A stretch of DNA of 64,000 bases from positions 24,650 through 88,649 of the forward strand of contig JACRHS010000015.1 in the NCBI GenBank assembly GCA_016217595.1, written 5' to 3'. Below the pieces are notes generated by a model. That model worked only from the letters and a program-made list of their open reading frames with translations. It ran no database searches and was not told where the DNA came from. Source of the DNA: Opitutia bacterium (GTDB taxonomy: Bacteria > Verrucomicrobiota > Verrucomicrobiia > Opitutales > Opitutaceae). Below, in pieces: positions 49,133 to 57,980 of this stretch. The translations under genes and the position numbers were made by a program. Each line of letters starts with the position of its first letter. Position 1 is the stretch's first letter.

Positions 49133-50170
49133 ATGCCCAAACGCGCCGTCCTCCTCGTCAACCTCGGTTCGCCCGACTCGACCTCCGTCGCGGATGTGCG
49201 GCGTTACCTGCGCGAATTCCTCGGCGATGAGCGCGTGATCGACCAACCGCCCCAGCCTTTCCGCTGGCTGCTGGTCAACGGCATCATCACGCAATTTCGC
49301 GCGCCGAAATCCGCCCACGCCTATGCCTCCGTCTGGACGCCCGAGGGTTCCCCGCTCGTCGTCACCAGTCGCAGCGTGCAACGCAAACTCGCCGCCACGC
49401 TCGGCGACACCGCGACCGTCGCGCTCGCCATGCGCTACGGACGGCCCGGCATCGCGCATGTGCTCGGCGAACTCGTTGCGCAAGGCGTCGAAGAGGTGCT
49501 GCTGTTCCCGCAATATCCGCACTACGCGATGTCGAGCTGGGAAACCGTCGTGGTGAAAGTGTACGAGGAAGCGGCCAAGCTGGCGCCCCGGCTCAAGATC
49601 GAGAGCGTGCAACCGTTTTTCGCCGACACCGACTACATCGACGCCCTGTACGCGAGCGCCACGCCTTTTCTCGCGCAGCCGCACGATCACCTGCTTTTCA
49701 GCTACCACGGCATACCGGTGCGCCATCTGCGCAAGGCCGACAGCTCGCACGCGCACTGCACGGCCGTGGCCGATTGCTGCCTCACGCCATCTCCCGCGCA
49801 CAGCACGTGCTACAAGGCCCAAGTGCTCGCCACCACCCGCGCCTTCGCCGCGCGCGCCGAGCTCGACCCGGCGCGCTTCTCGGTGTCGTTTCAATCGCGC
49901 CTCGCCGGCGAGCCGTGGCTCACGCCGTACACTGACCACGAGTTGGTGCGGCTCGCGCAGTCCGGCAAAAAGCGCCTGCTGGTGATGATGCCGGCCTTCG
50001 TCACTGATTGTTTGGAGACGCTTGAAGAGATCGCGGTCGAGGGCCGGGAGACCTTCCTCACTGCGGGAGGCGAATGGTTCCAAGCCATCCCCTGCCTGAA
50101 TGATCACACCGCGTACATCGATTTTCTCGCCAAGCGCACACGTCTGTGGCTTGCTGCCGGTCAGCTTTAG
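49133..50170 (+). CDS. hemH: Ferrochelatase
   Basis: Inserts Fe2+ into protoporphyrin IX (or coproporphyrin III) for heme. The 345-residue protein has VLLVNLGSPDS at the N-terminus, the catalytic His192 in FSYHGIP and the partner Glu295 in AFVTDCLETLEEI. A cysteine-rich stretch, C209-x5-C215-C216-x9-C226, lies just after the catalytic His, in the region where some bacterial ferrochelatases coordinate a [2Fe-2S] cluster. The frame opens at 49097, but MPKRAVLLVNLG at 49133 is the conserved start. The hybrid kinase gene follows immediately. Confidence 0.95.
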   Translation: MPKRAVLLVNLGSPDSTSVADVRRYLREFLGDERVIDQPPQPFRWLLVNGIITQFRAPKSAHAYASVWTPEGSPLVVTSRSVQRKLAATLGDTATVALAMRYGRPGIAHVLGELVAQGVEEVLLFPQYPHYAMSSWETVVVKVYEEAAKLAPRLKIESVQPFFADTDYIDALYASATPFLAQPHDHLLFSYHGIPVRHLRKADSSHAHCTAVADCCLTPSPAHSTCYKAQVLATTRAFAARAELDPARFSVSFQSRLAGEPWLTPYTDHELVRLAQSGKKRLLVMMPAFVTDCLETLEEIAVEGRETFLTAGGEWFQAIPCLNDHTAYIDFLAKRTRLWLAAGQL

Positions 50171-50178
50171 CTGTCCGA

Positions 50179-52860
50179 GTGAGTCTCGCTGCTTCAGACC
50201 TTCGATCGCCACCAGCACCTCCGGCTTCACCGGTGGCAGTGCTATTGCTTGATGCCGCGGGACAGGTGCGACTGGCCAGCGCCGCCGCCCGCGCGTGGTG
50301 GGGCGACGACCAGCTGACCGGCAAACATTTCGCCGCATTGTTCGTCTTCGAAATCGTCTCGCACGATCCCGATTTTCTCGCCGCCCAATGGGAGGCGCTG
50401 CGTGACTCCGCCCGCCAGGGGGAGATCCAACTCGAAGCCGCACCCGCCGCAGGCGAGCCGATCGCCGTCACCGCCCGGCTGGAGCCGATAACCGATGGCA
50501 CCGGCGGTTATCTGGTCACTTTGCGCCGTGCGGAGAGCGCGCCAGCGCCGACGGCCAGCACCTCGCCGCTCGTGAGCGGACTGACGTTGCTGGCAGAAAA
50601 AAGCCCCGCGGGATTTTTCGACCTGCATTTCGCCGCGAGCAGCATCCGTTACACGCCGGCATGGAAACGCCTGCTCGGCTACACCGACGCCGAACTGCCC
50701 GACACCTATGAAACCTGGCTGGAATTGCTCCACCCCGAGGACTCCGCCGCCGCGCCCGATCAGGTGCGCAAAAAAAACGCCGCGCCCGGCGCGCTGCCTT
50801 TCTCGGTCGAATTCCGCATGCGGCACCGCGAAGGCCGCTGGGTATGGATTCAGTCGACGGGCCTGCAAGTAGTCGGCGCCGACGGCAAACTCGAACGCGT
50901 GGTCGGCTTCCACCTCGACATCACCGAGCGCAAGGAATCCGAAGAGGCCAGTTTCACCAACGACGAGCGACTGCAAACGCTCAGCGGCGCCGGCCCGCTC
51001 GGCGCGTTCGAATTCGATTTTCATCAACAGACCGGTTGGATCTCTCCCGCCTGGGTGCAACTGGTCGGTTACGAGGAGGACGAATTGCCCGCCACTGCCG
51101 GCGCCGAAACTTTTGCCGGACTGCTGCCGCCCGATGAAGCGGCCGGCGGACTGCCCGCGTGGTTTTCCACCCGCGGCACGCCCGGCGCAACCACCTTGCT
51201 GGAGGCCGTGCGGCTGCGTCACAAAGACGGTCGCTGGCTTCCTGTGCTCCTCGGTGCGCACCGTCAATTCTCCCGGAAGCGCGAGCTGTATCGCGTCGTC
51301 GGTTTTTGCTGCGCGTTGCCGGAAAACCTCGCCGCGGCATCTCCCGGCGGTGCGGCGCTCCCACCGGCCTTGCTGGCGGAGACGTTCGCCACGCTCGCCG
51401 AAGCAGTGCTCGTGACCGATGCCCGCGGCGGCGTGCTTTTTCTCAACCCGACCGCCGCGCGGCTGCTGCAAGTGCGCGAGGAATCCGCCCTCGGCCAGCC
51501 TGCCGTCGAACTGTTCCGCCTCGTCAACCGCCTCAACGGGCAGCCTGCCACCGACGATGCCTGCGAGATGGCGCTGAGCGCCGACGGCCCGCTGCCCTTG
51601 CTCAATCAGCATGCGCTCGCCCGCGAGGGCGCGGCGCCGCTGCCCATCGTGTGGACGGCCCGGGCCGCGTTTGATAACGCCGGCAAACCCGGCGGCGTCG
51701 TGATCGTTTTCCGCGACCCGGAGGAGATGAACCTCACGCCCGAGGAGCTGGTGAAGGCGAACCGTTTCGAGTCGCTCGGCCTGCTCGCCGGCGGCATCGC
51801 CCACGATTTCAACAATCTGCTCACCACCATCCTTGGCGGCGTCTCGCTCGCCAAAGACAACCACGATTCCTCCGGACTCGACGACAGCGAAAAAGCCTGC
51901 CTCGCCGCCAAGGCGCTCACCCGCCAGCTCCTCGCCGTGGCCAAGGGGAGCACCGGCGCCCGCAGCGTCGTGGCCCCGGGAGAAATCGTGCGCGACGCCG
52001 TGCGGGTCGCCTCCGCGGGCGCCGATGTCGAGGTGGCCGTGGAAGTCGCCGATACGGTGCCGCCCGTGCAGGTGGACCGGACCCAGATTTTGCAGGTGTT
52101 CCAAAACCTGATCGTCAACGCCATTCAGGCGATGCCACCGGTGCCGCACCGCGGCCGCGTCACATTGCGCGCCGCCGCCGTCAACCTCGCCGAGGGCCAG
52201 ATGCCGCCGCTCTCTGGCGGAGCATATGTGCAATTCGAGGTGCGCGACAACGGCAGCGGCATCAAGCCCGAGCACCTCGAACGCATCTGGGATCCGTTTT
52301 TCACCACCAAGAAACACGGCACAGGGCTCGGCCTCGCCACCGTGCTCTCTGTGGTGCGCAAACATGGCGGTCAGATCGGCGTCGTCTCCGAACTCGGCGT
52401 GGGCACTGCGTTCACCGTTTTCCTCCCCGTGGCCGACAAGCCGGTCGAGGTGCAGGCCCGCCGCGCGCCCTCGCTGCGTTTCGGCACCGGCCGCGTCCTC
52501 TTCATGGACGACGACCCGAAAATCTCCGCGCTCACCGCCAACATGCTGGAGAGCCTCGAGTACAAGTACGACCTCGCCCGCGACGGCGCGGAGGCGATCA
52601 AACTCTACAAGAGCTACTTCAACATCGGCCGTCCCTACGATGCGGTGATCATGGACATCACGGTGATCGGCGGCATGGGTGGCGAAGAGGCGTTTCACGC
52701 GCTGCGCGAACTCGACCCCGAAGTCCGCGCCATTGTGTCGAGCGGTTACGACAACGAAGAGATGGTGCAACGCTTCCTCAACCTCGGCTTTTGCGGCTAT
52801 CTCACCAAACCGTACCGCGTGACCGACCTCGGCAAAGTGCTCAAAGCCGTGCTCGGATGA
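50179..52860 (+). CDS. Soluble hybrid histidine kinase with four PAS domains and receiver
   Basis: An 893-residue cytoplasmic sensor kinase. Four PAS-type domains cover about 18-118, 138-258 (with PAC VVGFHLDITER), 261-381 and 398-514. HisKA is of the PAS-linked type with His542 in GGIAHDFNNLLT. HATPase (about 635-750) has VRDNGSGI and GTGLGLATV. A C-terminal receiver (about 770-893) has Asp826 in VIMDITVIGGMGG and Lys in YLTKPYR. No membrane segment is present. Two GTG codons can start this frame: one at 50146, overlapping hemH by 25 bases, and one at 50179; the second was chosen because it avoids the overlap. Neither has a strong ribosome site. Confidence 0.9.
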   Translation: MSLAASDLRSPPAPPASPVAVLLLDAAGQVRLASAAARAWWGDDQLTGKHFAALFVFEIVSHDPDFLAAQWEALRDSARQGEIQLEAAPAAGEPIAVTARLEPITDGTGGYLVTLRRAESAPAPTASTSPLVSGLTLLAEKSPAGFFDLHFAASSIRYTPAWKRLLGYTDAELPDTYETWLELLHPEDSAAAPDQVRKKNAAPGALPFSVEFRMRHREGRWVWIQSTGLQVVGADGKLERVVGFHLDITERKESEEASFTNDERLQTLSGAGPLGAFEFDFHQQTGWISPAWVQLVGYEEDELPATAGAETFAGLLPPDEAAGGLPAWFSTRGTPGATTLLEAVRLRHKDGRWLPVLLGAHRQFSRKRELYRVVGFCCALPENLAAASPGGAALPPALLAETFATLAEAVLVTDARGGVLFLNPTAARLLQVREESALGQPAVELFRLVNRLNGQPATDDACEMALSADGPLPLLNQHALAREGAAPLPIVWTARAAFDNAGKPGGVVIVFRDPEEMNLTPEELVKANRFESLGLLAGGIAHDFNNLLTTILGGVSLAKDNHDSSGLDDSEKACLAAKALTRQLLAVAKGSTGARSVVAPGEIVRDAVRVASAGADVEVAVEVADTVPPVQVDRTQILQVFQNLIVNAIQAMPPVPHRGRVTLRAAAVNLAEGQMPPLSGGAYVQFEVRDNGSGIKPEHLERIWDPFFTTKKHGTGLGLATVLSVVRKHGGQIGVVSELGVGTAFTVFLPVADKPVEVQARRAPSLRFGTGRVLFMDDDPKISALTANMLESLEYKYDLARDGAEAIKLYKSYFNIGRPYDAVIMDITVIGGMGGEEAFHALRELDPEVRAIVSSGYDNEEMVQRFLNLGFCGYLTKPYRVTDLGKVLKAVLG

Positions 52861-52888
52861 GCGACGCGAATTGAGGCGGTTCCCTCTT

Positions 52889-53857
52889 ATGCATAACGCC
52901 CCCACGACAATTCACCGTAGAACTCACTTCGCTCCCGCCGCCCTCTTCTTCGGACTGTTTGTAGGATTCCTACCATTGACCGTCCCGAGCTGGGCTGCAG
53001 AGCCGGGCAAGCGGCCGGCTGGCGCGATTCCGCCGGCGGTCGCGGAGAAATTTCAGATCGAGCGCGACGTCGTTTACGCCGAGCCCGCCGGCCACCCACA
53101 GAAGCTCGACCTCTTTGTGCCGAAATCCGGCGCGGGGCCGTTTCCTCTGATCGTGTGGATTCACGGCGGCGGCTGGCAAAACGGCAGCAAGGCCAATCCC
53201 GGCGGCGCGCTCCGGCTCTCCGGCGGCGACTATGCCGTGGCCAGCATCGATTACCGGTTGACCCACGTCGCCATTTTCCCGGCCCAAATCGAGGACTGCA
53301 AAGCCGCCATCCGGTGGCTGCGCACCCATGCCGCCCAATACCGGCTCGATCCCGAGCGCATCGGCGTCTGGGGCAGCTCGGCCGGCGGTCATCTCGTGGC
53401 GCTCCTCGGTGTCACGGGCGAGACCAAGGAATTCGATGTCGGCGCACACCTGGATGTTTACAGCCGCGTGCAGGCGGTGTGCGACTACTATGGCCCGGCC
53501 GATTTGACGCGTTTCGGCGGTGGCGAATACATGAGCCGGCCGGATTCGCCCGAAGCGAAACTCCTCGGCGGCCAGCCGCAGGAAAATCTGGAGAAAGCCA
53601 AGCGCGCCAGTCCCATCGCCTACGTTGCGAGCACGGCGGCGCCGATGCTGATTGTCCACGGTACGGCCGATCCGGTCGTGCCGGTGGCGCAGAGCCAGTG
53701 GTTCTATGATGCGTTGAAAGCGGCCAAGGCTGACGCGCAGTTGCATCTCATCCCTAACGCGAAACACGGCGGTCCGGAATTCGGCACGCCGGAAGTGACG
53801 GGTAAAATTCGCGCCTTTTTCGACCTGCATTTGCGACCGAAGTCCGCGAAACACTAA
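52889..53857 (+). CDS. Secreted alpha/beta hydrolase (BD-FAE/esterase-like)
   Basis: A 322-residue protein with a signal peptide (about residues 1-37, cleavage near PSWAA-EP), then an alpha/beta hydrolase fold of the hormone-sensitive-lipase/feruloyl-esterase kind. HGGGW (92-96) forms the oxyanion hole. The catalytic residues are Ser164 (GSSAG), Asp261 (HGTADPVVPV) and His293 (NAKHGG). A GAGGCGG ribosome site precedes the ATG by about 10 bases; a TTG 18 bases earlier is possible but less likely. It is likely an acetyl/feruloyl esterase in plant-polysaccharide breakdown, but its substrate is not given by sequence. It starts 28 bases after the kinase gene. Confidence 0.85.
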   Translation: MHNAPTTIHRRTHFAPAALFFGLFVGFLPLTVPSWAAEPGKRPAGAIPPAVAEKFQIERDVVYAEPAGHPQKLDLFVPKSGAGPFPLIVWIHGGGWQNGSKANPGGALRLSGGDYAVASIDYRLTHVAIFPAQIEDCKAAIRWLRTHAAQYRLDPERIGVWGSSAGGHLVALLGVTGETKEFDVGAHLDVYSRVQAVCDYYGPADLTRFGGGEYMSRPDSPEAKLLGGQPQENLEKAKRASPIAYVASTAAPMLIVHGTADPVVPVAQSQWFYDALKAAKADAQLHLIPNAKHGGPEFGTPEVTGKIRAFFDLHLRPKSAKH

Positions 53858-53915
53858 CTGGTCGGACGGGGCGTTTTCGGCGCACAAGCCGTTGCCGACA
53901 ACGGCAGTGGAGAAA

Positions 53916-53992
<77 letters not shown>

Positions 53993-54322
53993 AAACAAAG
54001 AGGGGGTCACAAAGCGCCATGCTCCGCCGGGAGGCAAGCGCTTTTTCAGTCAATCCACGCCGGAGGCTATTGCCGCCCTGAACTCGCCGGCGGGCTTGGC
54101 GTTCCGCAAGCGCGAAACGGGCGCAAGCCATGCGCCTGCGCGCACTCCGCGCGGTGAGTGAATTTGCCCGCCGCCAAACCTCCGTAACGACACCGGGATT
54201 CTGCCGGAAAAATCGAACGGTACGAGGAAGGGTCCCTTGCTCCAGAAGAAGATCCACGTTGCGTATGTCTTGCCCGCTTTCGGACACGTGTCCCCAAAAC
54301 CCTGCTCAGACCTTTCCGCACC
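53993..54322. other. 330-base gap between tRNA-Pro and the TonB receptor gene
   Basis: No convincing coding frame is seen on either strand. The gap should hold the promoter of tRNA-Pro (leftward) and that of the receptor (rightward). I see no clear -35/-10 pair. A perfect 12-base palindrome at 54282 lies 29 bases before the receptor's start. Confidence 0.5.
54282..54293. promoter_or_regulatory. 12-bp palindrome GGACACGTGTCC before the TonB receptor
   Basis: A perfectly symmetric 12-mer, 29 bases upstream of the receptor's ATG at 54323. Its position fits an operator for a dimeric regulator or part of the 5' leader. No regulator gene lies next to it. Confidence 0.45.
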
Positions 54323-57300
54323 ATGACCTCCTTCCCCCGTCCTCTGTTTTTCCGCTCGCGTTGGCTCCCGGCCGCACTCGTTTCACTGCTTGGCCTTGGC
54401 TCGCATGTCTCGCCTGTTTGGGCGCAGCGCGCCTTGCCGGTGCCCGCTGACTCTGCCGCCAACGCCAACGCTTCCGCTCCTGCGCCTGGTGCCGTGACCA
54501 CCACCCCCGCCGCGCCCAACACCAATGACGAAGTGGTCCTGTTGAATCCGTTTGAGGTCACCACCGATACCAAGGGCTACTACGCCGCCAATTCGATGTC
54601 CGGCACCCGTTTCAACACCAAGGTCGAGGATCTCGCCTCCGCGCTCTCCATCGTGACCAAGGAGCAGATGACGGACTTCGCGATGCTCGATATCAACGAT
54701 GTGTTCCTCTACACCGCGGGCACCGAGGGCAGCGGCACCTTCACCGACTACCTCATGGATCGCAACGGCCAGTTGACCGACAATGTCCAGATGAACCCGA
54801 CGCAGGCCAACCGCGTCCGCGGCATCTCCTCGGCCAACGTTTCCTACGGCAACTACGAGGCGCAGGGGCGCATGCCGATCGATCCGCTCATCATCGACGG
54901 CGTCGAAGTCAGCCGCGGCCCCAACGCCAACGTCTTCGGCCTCGGCAATCCCTCGGGCACCGTCAACCAGGTGCCGGTCTCAGCCAACCTCACGCGCGAT
55001 CGCTCCCGCGTCGAATTCCGCGTCGATAGTTACGACGGTTACCGCACCAGTCTGGACGTGAACCGCGTGTTGCTTCGCAACAAACTCGCCCTGCGCGTCA
55101 GCGGCGCGTTCCAGCACGATGGCTTCATCCGCAAGCCCTCCGGCGTGAATACGGTGCGCTATAACGCCATGATGAAGTTCCAGCCGTACCGCTCCACCAC
55201 GCTGAGCGTCTCGCACCTCTACTACCGGATGAACGGCAACCGGCCCAATTACACTCCGCCGCGCGATTTCATCACCTACTGGGCCGCGAGTGGCCGGCCA
55301 AGCTGGGACCCGCTTGCGCAGGTCGTGCACGTGAACGGCCAGACCCTCGGACCCTTCACCTCTGACACCAATGTGCCCGACTCCCTCACCCGCGCCGGCA
55401 CCATCCAGACGCGCAGCAACATCTACATCGACCCGTCGGGCCTGACTTACTGGACCACTCCCAGCACCAACAATCCCGCCTCGAATCCGTTCACACCCGC
55501 CGCGAACGGGCAGACCATTCGCTTGATGCAGTCCAGCGGCGCCGGCGGCATGGGCACGTCCACCATCGGACGCATCGGCAACCAACCGCTTTTCACCACC
55601 ACGCCCAGCGTGAGCGGCAAAAACATCTACGACTGGTCGACCATCAATCTCTCCTCGGTCAACCGGCTGATGGACCGGACCCAGGTCTACAACGTTCAGC
55701 TCGATCAGGTGTTGCTCAACCGGCCGAACCAGATGCTCGTGGCGCAGGCCGGTTTCTTCCGCGAGGACTCGGATCGTTACCAACGCACCCCCATCGGCAA
55801 CACCGGCACCAGCGGCCAGAGCGGCCAGCTCTTCGTCGACGTCAACGAGCGCCTGCTCGACGGCAGCCCCAATCCCTACTTCGGCCGGCCCTACATTGGC
55901 GTCACCGAGCCCATCACCCGTTTGTTGCCGAGCACGTGGGACACTTACCGCGCGCAAATCGCCTACCGCCTCGACCTGCGGCAGGAGAAAAGCTGGCTCA
56001 AATGGCTCGGGTTGCACCAATTCACCGCCTACGACGAATACAAATATCGCGTCAGCCGTGCCTATGGTTACCGCGATGTGCTCAGCTCCAATCACTCGTG
56101 GACGGCCACCGGGCTCACCGGCTTCGCCGCCAATCAAGGCCGCGCGGTGCAGAGCAACGTCACCAACGGACCGCAGGCCGGCGCCAACATCGTGCGCGGC
56201 TATTTCCGCTATTACGTCGGCGACAATGCCGGCACCAACATCGACTACGCTCCCGGCGATTTTCGCTATGGCTCGTATCCGTTCGTCTGGGGCGGCTACA
56301 CGGTTGCCAGCAGTCTGCCGGTGGCGGGCAGCGGCGTGTTCGTGCGCGATCCGGCCACGCTCAGCCAGATGGCCACCACCGATTCCACGGGCGGTAACAG
56401 CAACTTGAAGCAAATCATCAAGACGCCCGGCGCCGTCCTGCAAAGCCAGTTTCTCAACGGCAATCTCGTGACCACTTTCGGTTTTCGCCAGGACCAGGTT
56501 TATTCGAAAAACGGCTACTCACCGGCACTGCTGATCAACGGCAACACCCAGTTCGACTACGCAACGATCAACCACTGGGCCGACGGCGATTACCGCTACA
56601 ACATCGGCCGTACCAAGACCGCCGGACTCGTGGCGCGCCCCTTCCGCCAGCTCAACTTCGTGAAGCAGATGGGACAAGGCACTGGCTTCTCGCGTTTCGT
56701 CGCGGATGCGCTGCGCGGGCTCTCGTTCACCTACAACAAATCGGACAACTTCTTCCCGCAGCCGCCGGCGGTGGATCTGTTCCTGAAACCGCTCCCCAAC
56801 ATCACCGGCAAAGGCAAAGATTTCGGCTTCTGGCTCAACATGGCCGACGGGAAATTTGTCCTGCGTTTCAACCGCTGGGAAACCAAGCAGCTCAACGCGC
56901 GCGACGGCGAAGCCAACACCGTCGCCCAACGCGTGCTCCGGCTCGATCTCGATATCTCGGCCGATGCCTACCAGCTCTACGATCGCGCCGATGCCTGGTT
57001 CCGCCTCCTCAATCCCACGTGGTCGGACCAGCAGGTGCGCGATGCCGTCGCCCAGCAAATGCAGCTGCCCATCGCTCTCTACGATCAATTGATCACCAAC
57101 TTCCGCGCCGGCACCATCGCCGCCACCAACGACGTCGTCGCCAAAGGCACCGAAGTGGAGCTGAACTTCAATCCGGTGCGCTTCTGGACTGTGTCCGGCT
57201 CGGTCACCGAAACTCGTTCCATCAGCTCCAACATCTCCGATGCCGTGCAACAGTGGATCAATCGGCGCATGCCGGTCTGGACCTCCATCGTCGATCCCAA

Positions 57301-57877
57301 CACCAACACCTCGCTCGGCACCGGCCAAAGCGTCGGCTGGGTCTCCACGCCCGACAATCCAAACCATCTCTGGTGGCTGCACAACTACGGCGGCTCGCAG
57401 ACCGCCGCGCAAAATTACGCCTCCTTCGTCGATGCGCCCTACCGCGTCATCAAGCAACAGGAGGGCAAATCCAAACCCAGCGTGCGCCGCTACAACTTCA
57501 AGGTGAGCTCCAGTTACCAGCTGGCCGGCCTCACCGATCACCGGATTCTCAAAGGCTTCCGGGTCGGCGGCGCGGTGCGCTGGGAGGACAAGGGCGCCAT
57601 CGGCTACTACGGCAAACAACAACTGCCCGCCACGATCACCGACCTCGATCCCGACAAGCCGATCTACGACAAAGCGCACTGGTACTTCGACGCCTTCGTC
57701 AGCTACCGCACGAAACTGTGGGCCAACAAAATCGGCGCGACCTTCCAGCTCAACGTGCGCAATCTCCAGGAGGGCGGCCGGCTCCAGGCCATCGGCGCCT
57801 TCCCCGACGGCACACCCAACGCCTACCGCATCGTCGATCCACGACAGTACATCCTCTCGGCAACCTTCGATTTGTAG
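54323..57877 (+). CDS. TonB-dependent outer-membrane receptor
   Basis: An 1184-residue outer-membrane transporter. The signal peptide covers about residues 1-34 (...SPVWA cleavage). A short Ala/Pro-rich linker is followed by LNPFEVTTDTKGYYAANSM, an N-terminal plug-preceding segment common in Opitutaceae receptors (from memory), and the plug with LASALSIVTKEQMTDF and GVEVSRGPNANVFGLGNPSG. The long barrel fills the rest and ends in an aromatic-containing strand (ILSATFDL). There is no carboxypeptidase-like N-terminal domain and no SusD partner beside it. It imports something energised by TonB, perhaps oligosaccharide or a metal chelate; which one is unknown. No tonB/exbB genes are in the window. 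Confidence 0.92.
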   Translation: MTSFPRPLFFRSRWLPAALVSLLGLGSHVSPVWAQRALPVPADSAANANASAPAPGAVTTTPAAPNTNDEVVLLNPFEVTTDTKGYYAANSMSGTRFNTKVEDLASALSIVTKEQMTDFAMLDINDVFLYTAGTEGSGTFTDYLMDRNGQLTDNVQMNPTQANRVRGISSANVSYGNYEAQGRMPIDPLIIDGVEVSRGPNANVFGLGNPSGTVNQVPVSANLTRDRSRVEFRVDSYDGYRTSLDVNRVLLRNKLALRVSGAFQHDGFIRKPSGVNTVRYNAMMKFQPYRSTTLSVSHLYYRMNGNRPNYTPPRDFITYWAASGRPSWDPLAQVVHVNGQTLGPFTSDTNVPDSLTRAGTIQTRSNIYIDPSGLTYWTTPSTNNPASNPFTPAANGQTIRLMQSSGAGGMGTSTIGRIGNQPLFTTTPSVSGKNIYDWSTINLSSVNRLMDRTQVYNVQLDQVLLNRPNQMLVAQAGFFREDSDRYQRTPIGNTGTSGQSGQLFVDVNERLLDGSPNPYFGRPYIGVTEPITRLLPSTWDTYRAQIAYRLDLRQEKSWLKWLGLHQFTAYDEYKYRVSRAYGYRDVLSSNHSWTATGLTGFAANQGRAVQSNVTNGPQAGANIVRGYFRYYVGDNAGTNIDYAPGDFRYGSYPFVWGGYTVASSLPVAGSGVFVRDPATLSQMATTDSTGGNSNLKQIIKTPGAVLQSQFLNGNLVTTFGFRQDQVYSKNGYSPALLINGNTQFDYATINHWADGDYRYNIGRTKTAGLVARPFRQLNFVKQMGQGTGFSRFVADALRGLSFTYNKSDNFFPQPPAVDLFLKPLPNITGKGKDFGFWLNMADGKFVLRFNRWETKQLNARDGEANTVAQRVLRLDLDISADAYQLYDRADAWFRLLNPTWSDQQVRDAVAQQMQLPIALYDQLITNFRAGTIAATNDVVAKGTEVELNFNPVRFWTVSGSVTETRSISSNISDAVQQWINRRMPVWTSIVDPNTNTSLGTGQSVGWVSTPDNPNHLWWLHNYGGSQTAAQNYASFVDAPYRVIKQQEGKSKPSVRRYNFKVSSSYQLAGLTDHRILKGFRVGGAVRWEDKGAIGYYGKQQLPATITDLDPDKPIYDKAHWYFDAFVSYRTKLWANKIGATFQLNVRNLQEGGRLQAIGAFPDGTPNAYRIVDPRQYILSATFDL

Positions 57878-57933
57878 CGCCGCCCGCGCGCGCATGAGCG
57901 GCGGCGGTTATGCAGTTGAGTCGAGGCAGGGCG

Positions 57934-57953
57934 CGCGGGTTAATGCGCCCGCG
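57934..57953 (+). terminator. Hairpin after the TonB receptor
   Basis: CGCGGG and CCCGCG pair around an 8-base loop in the 103-base gap between the receptor and the TPR membrane protein. It may end the receptor transcript. No T-run follows. Confidence 0.4.
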
Positions 57954-57980
57954 AATCTCCGGTAACGCCCTCCCTCGCCC

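Noticed and set aside
54003..54322. Riboswitch before the TonB receptor
   Set aside because: A cobalamin or other known riboswitch was looked for because receptors often carry one. No B12-box-like or other recognisable core was seen.
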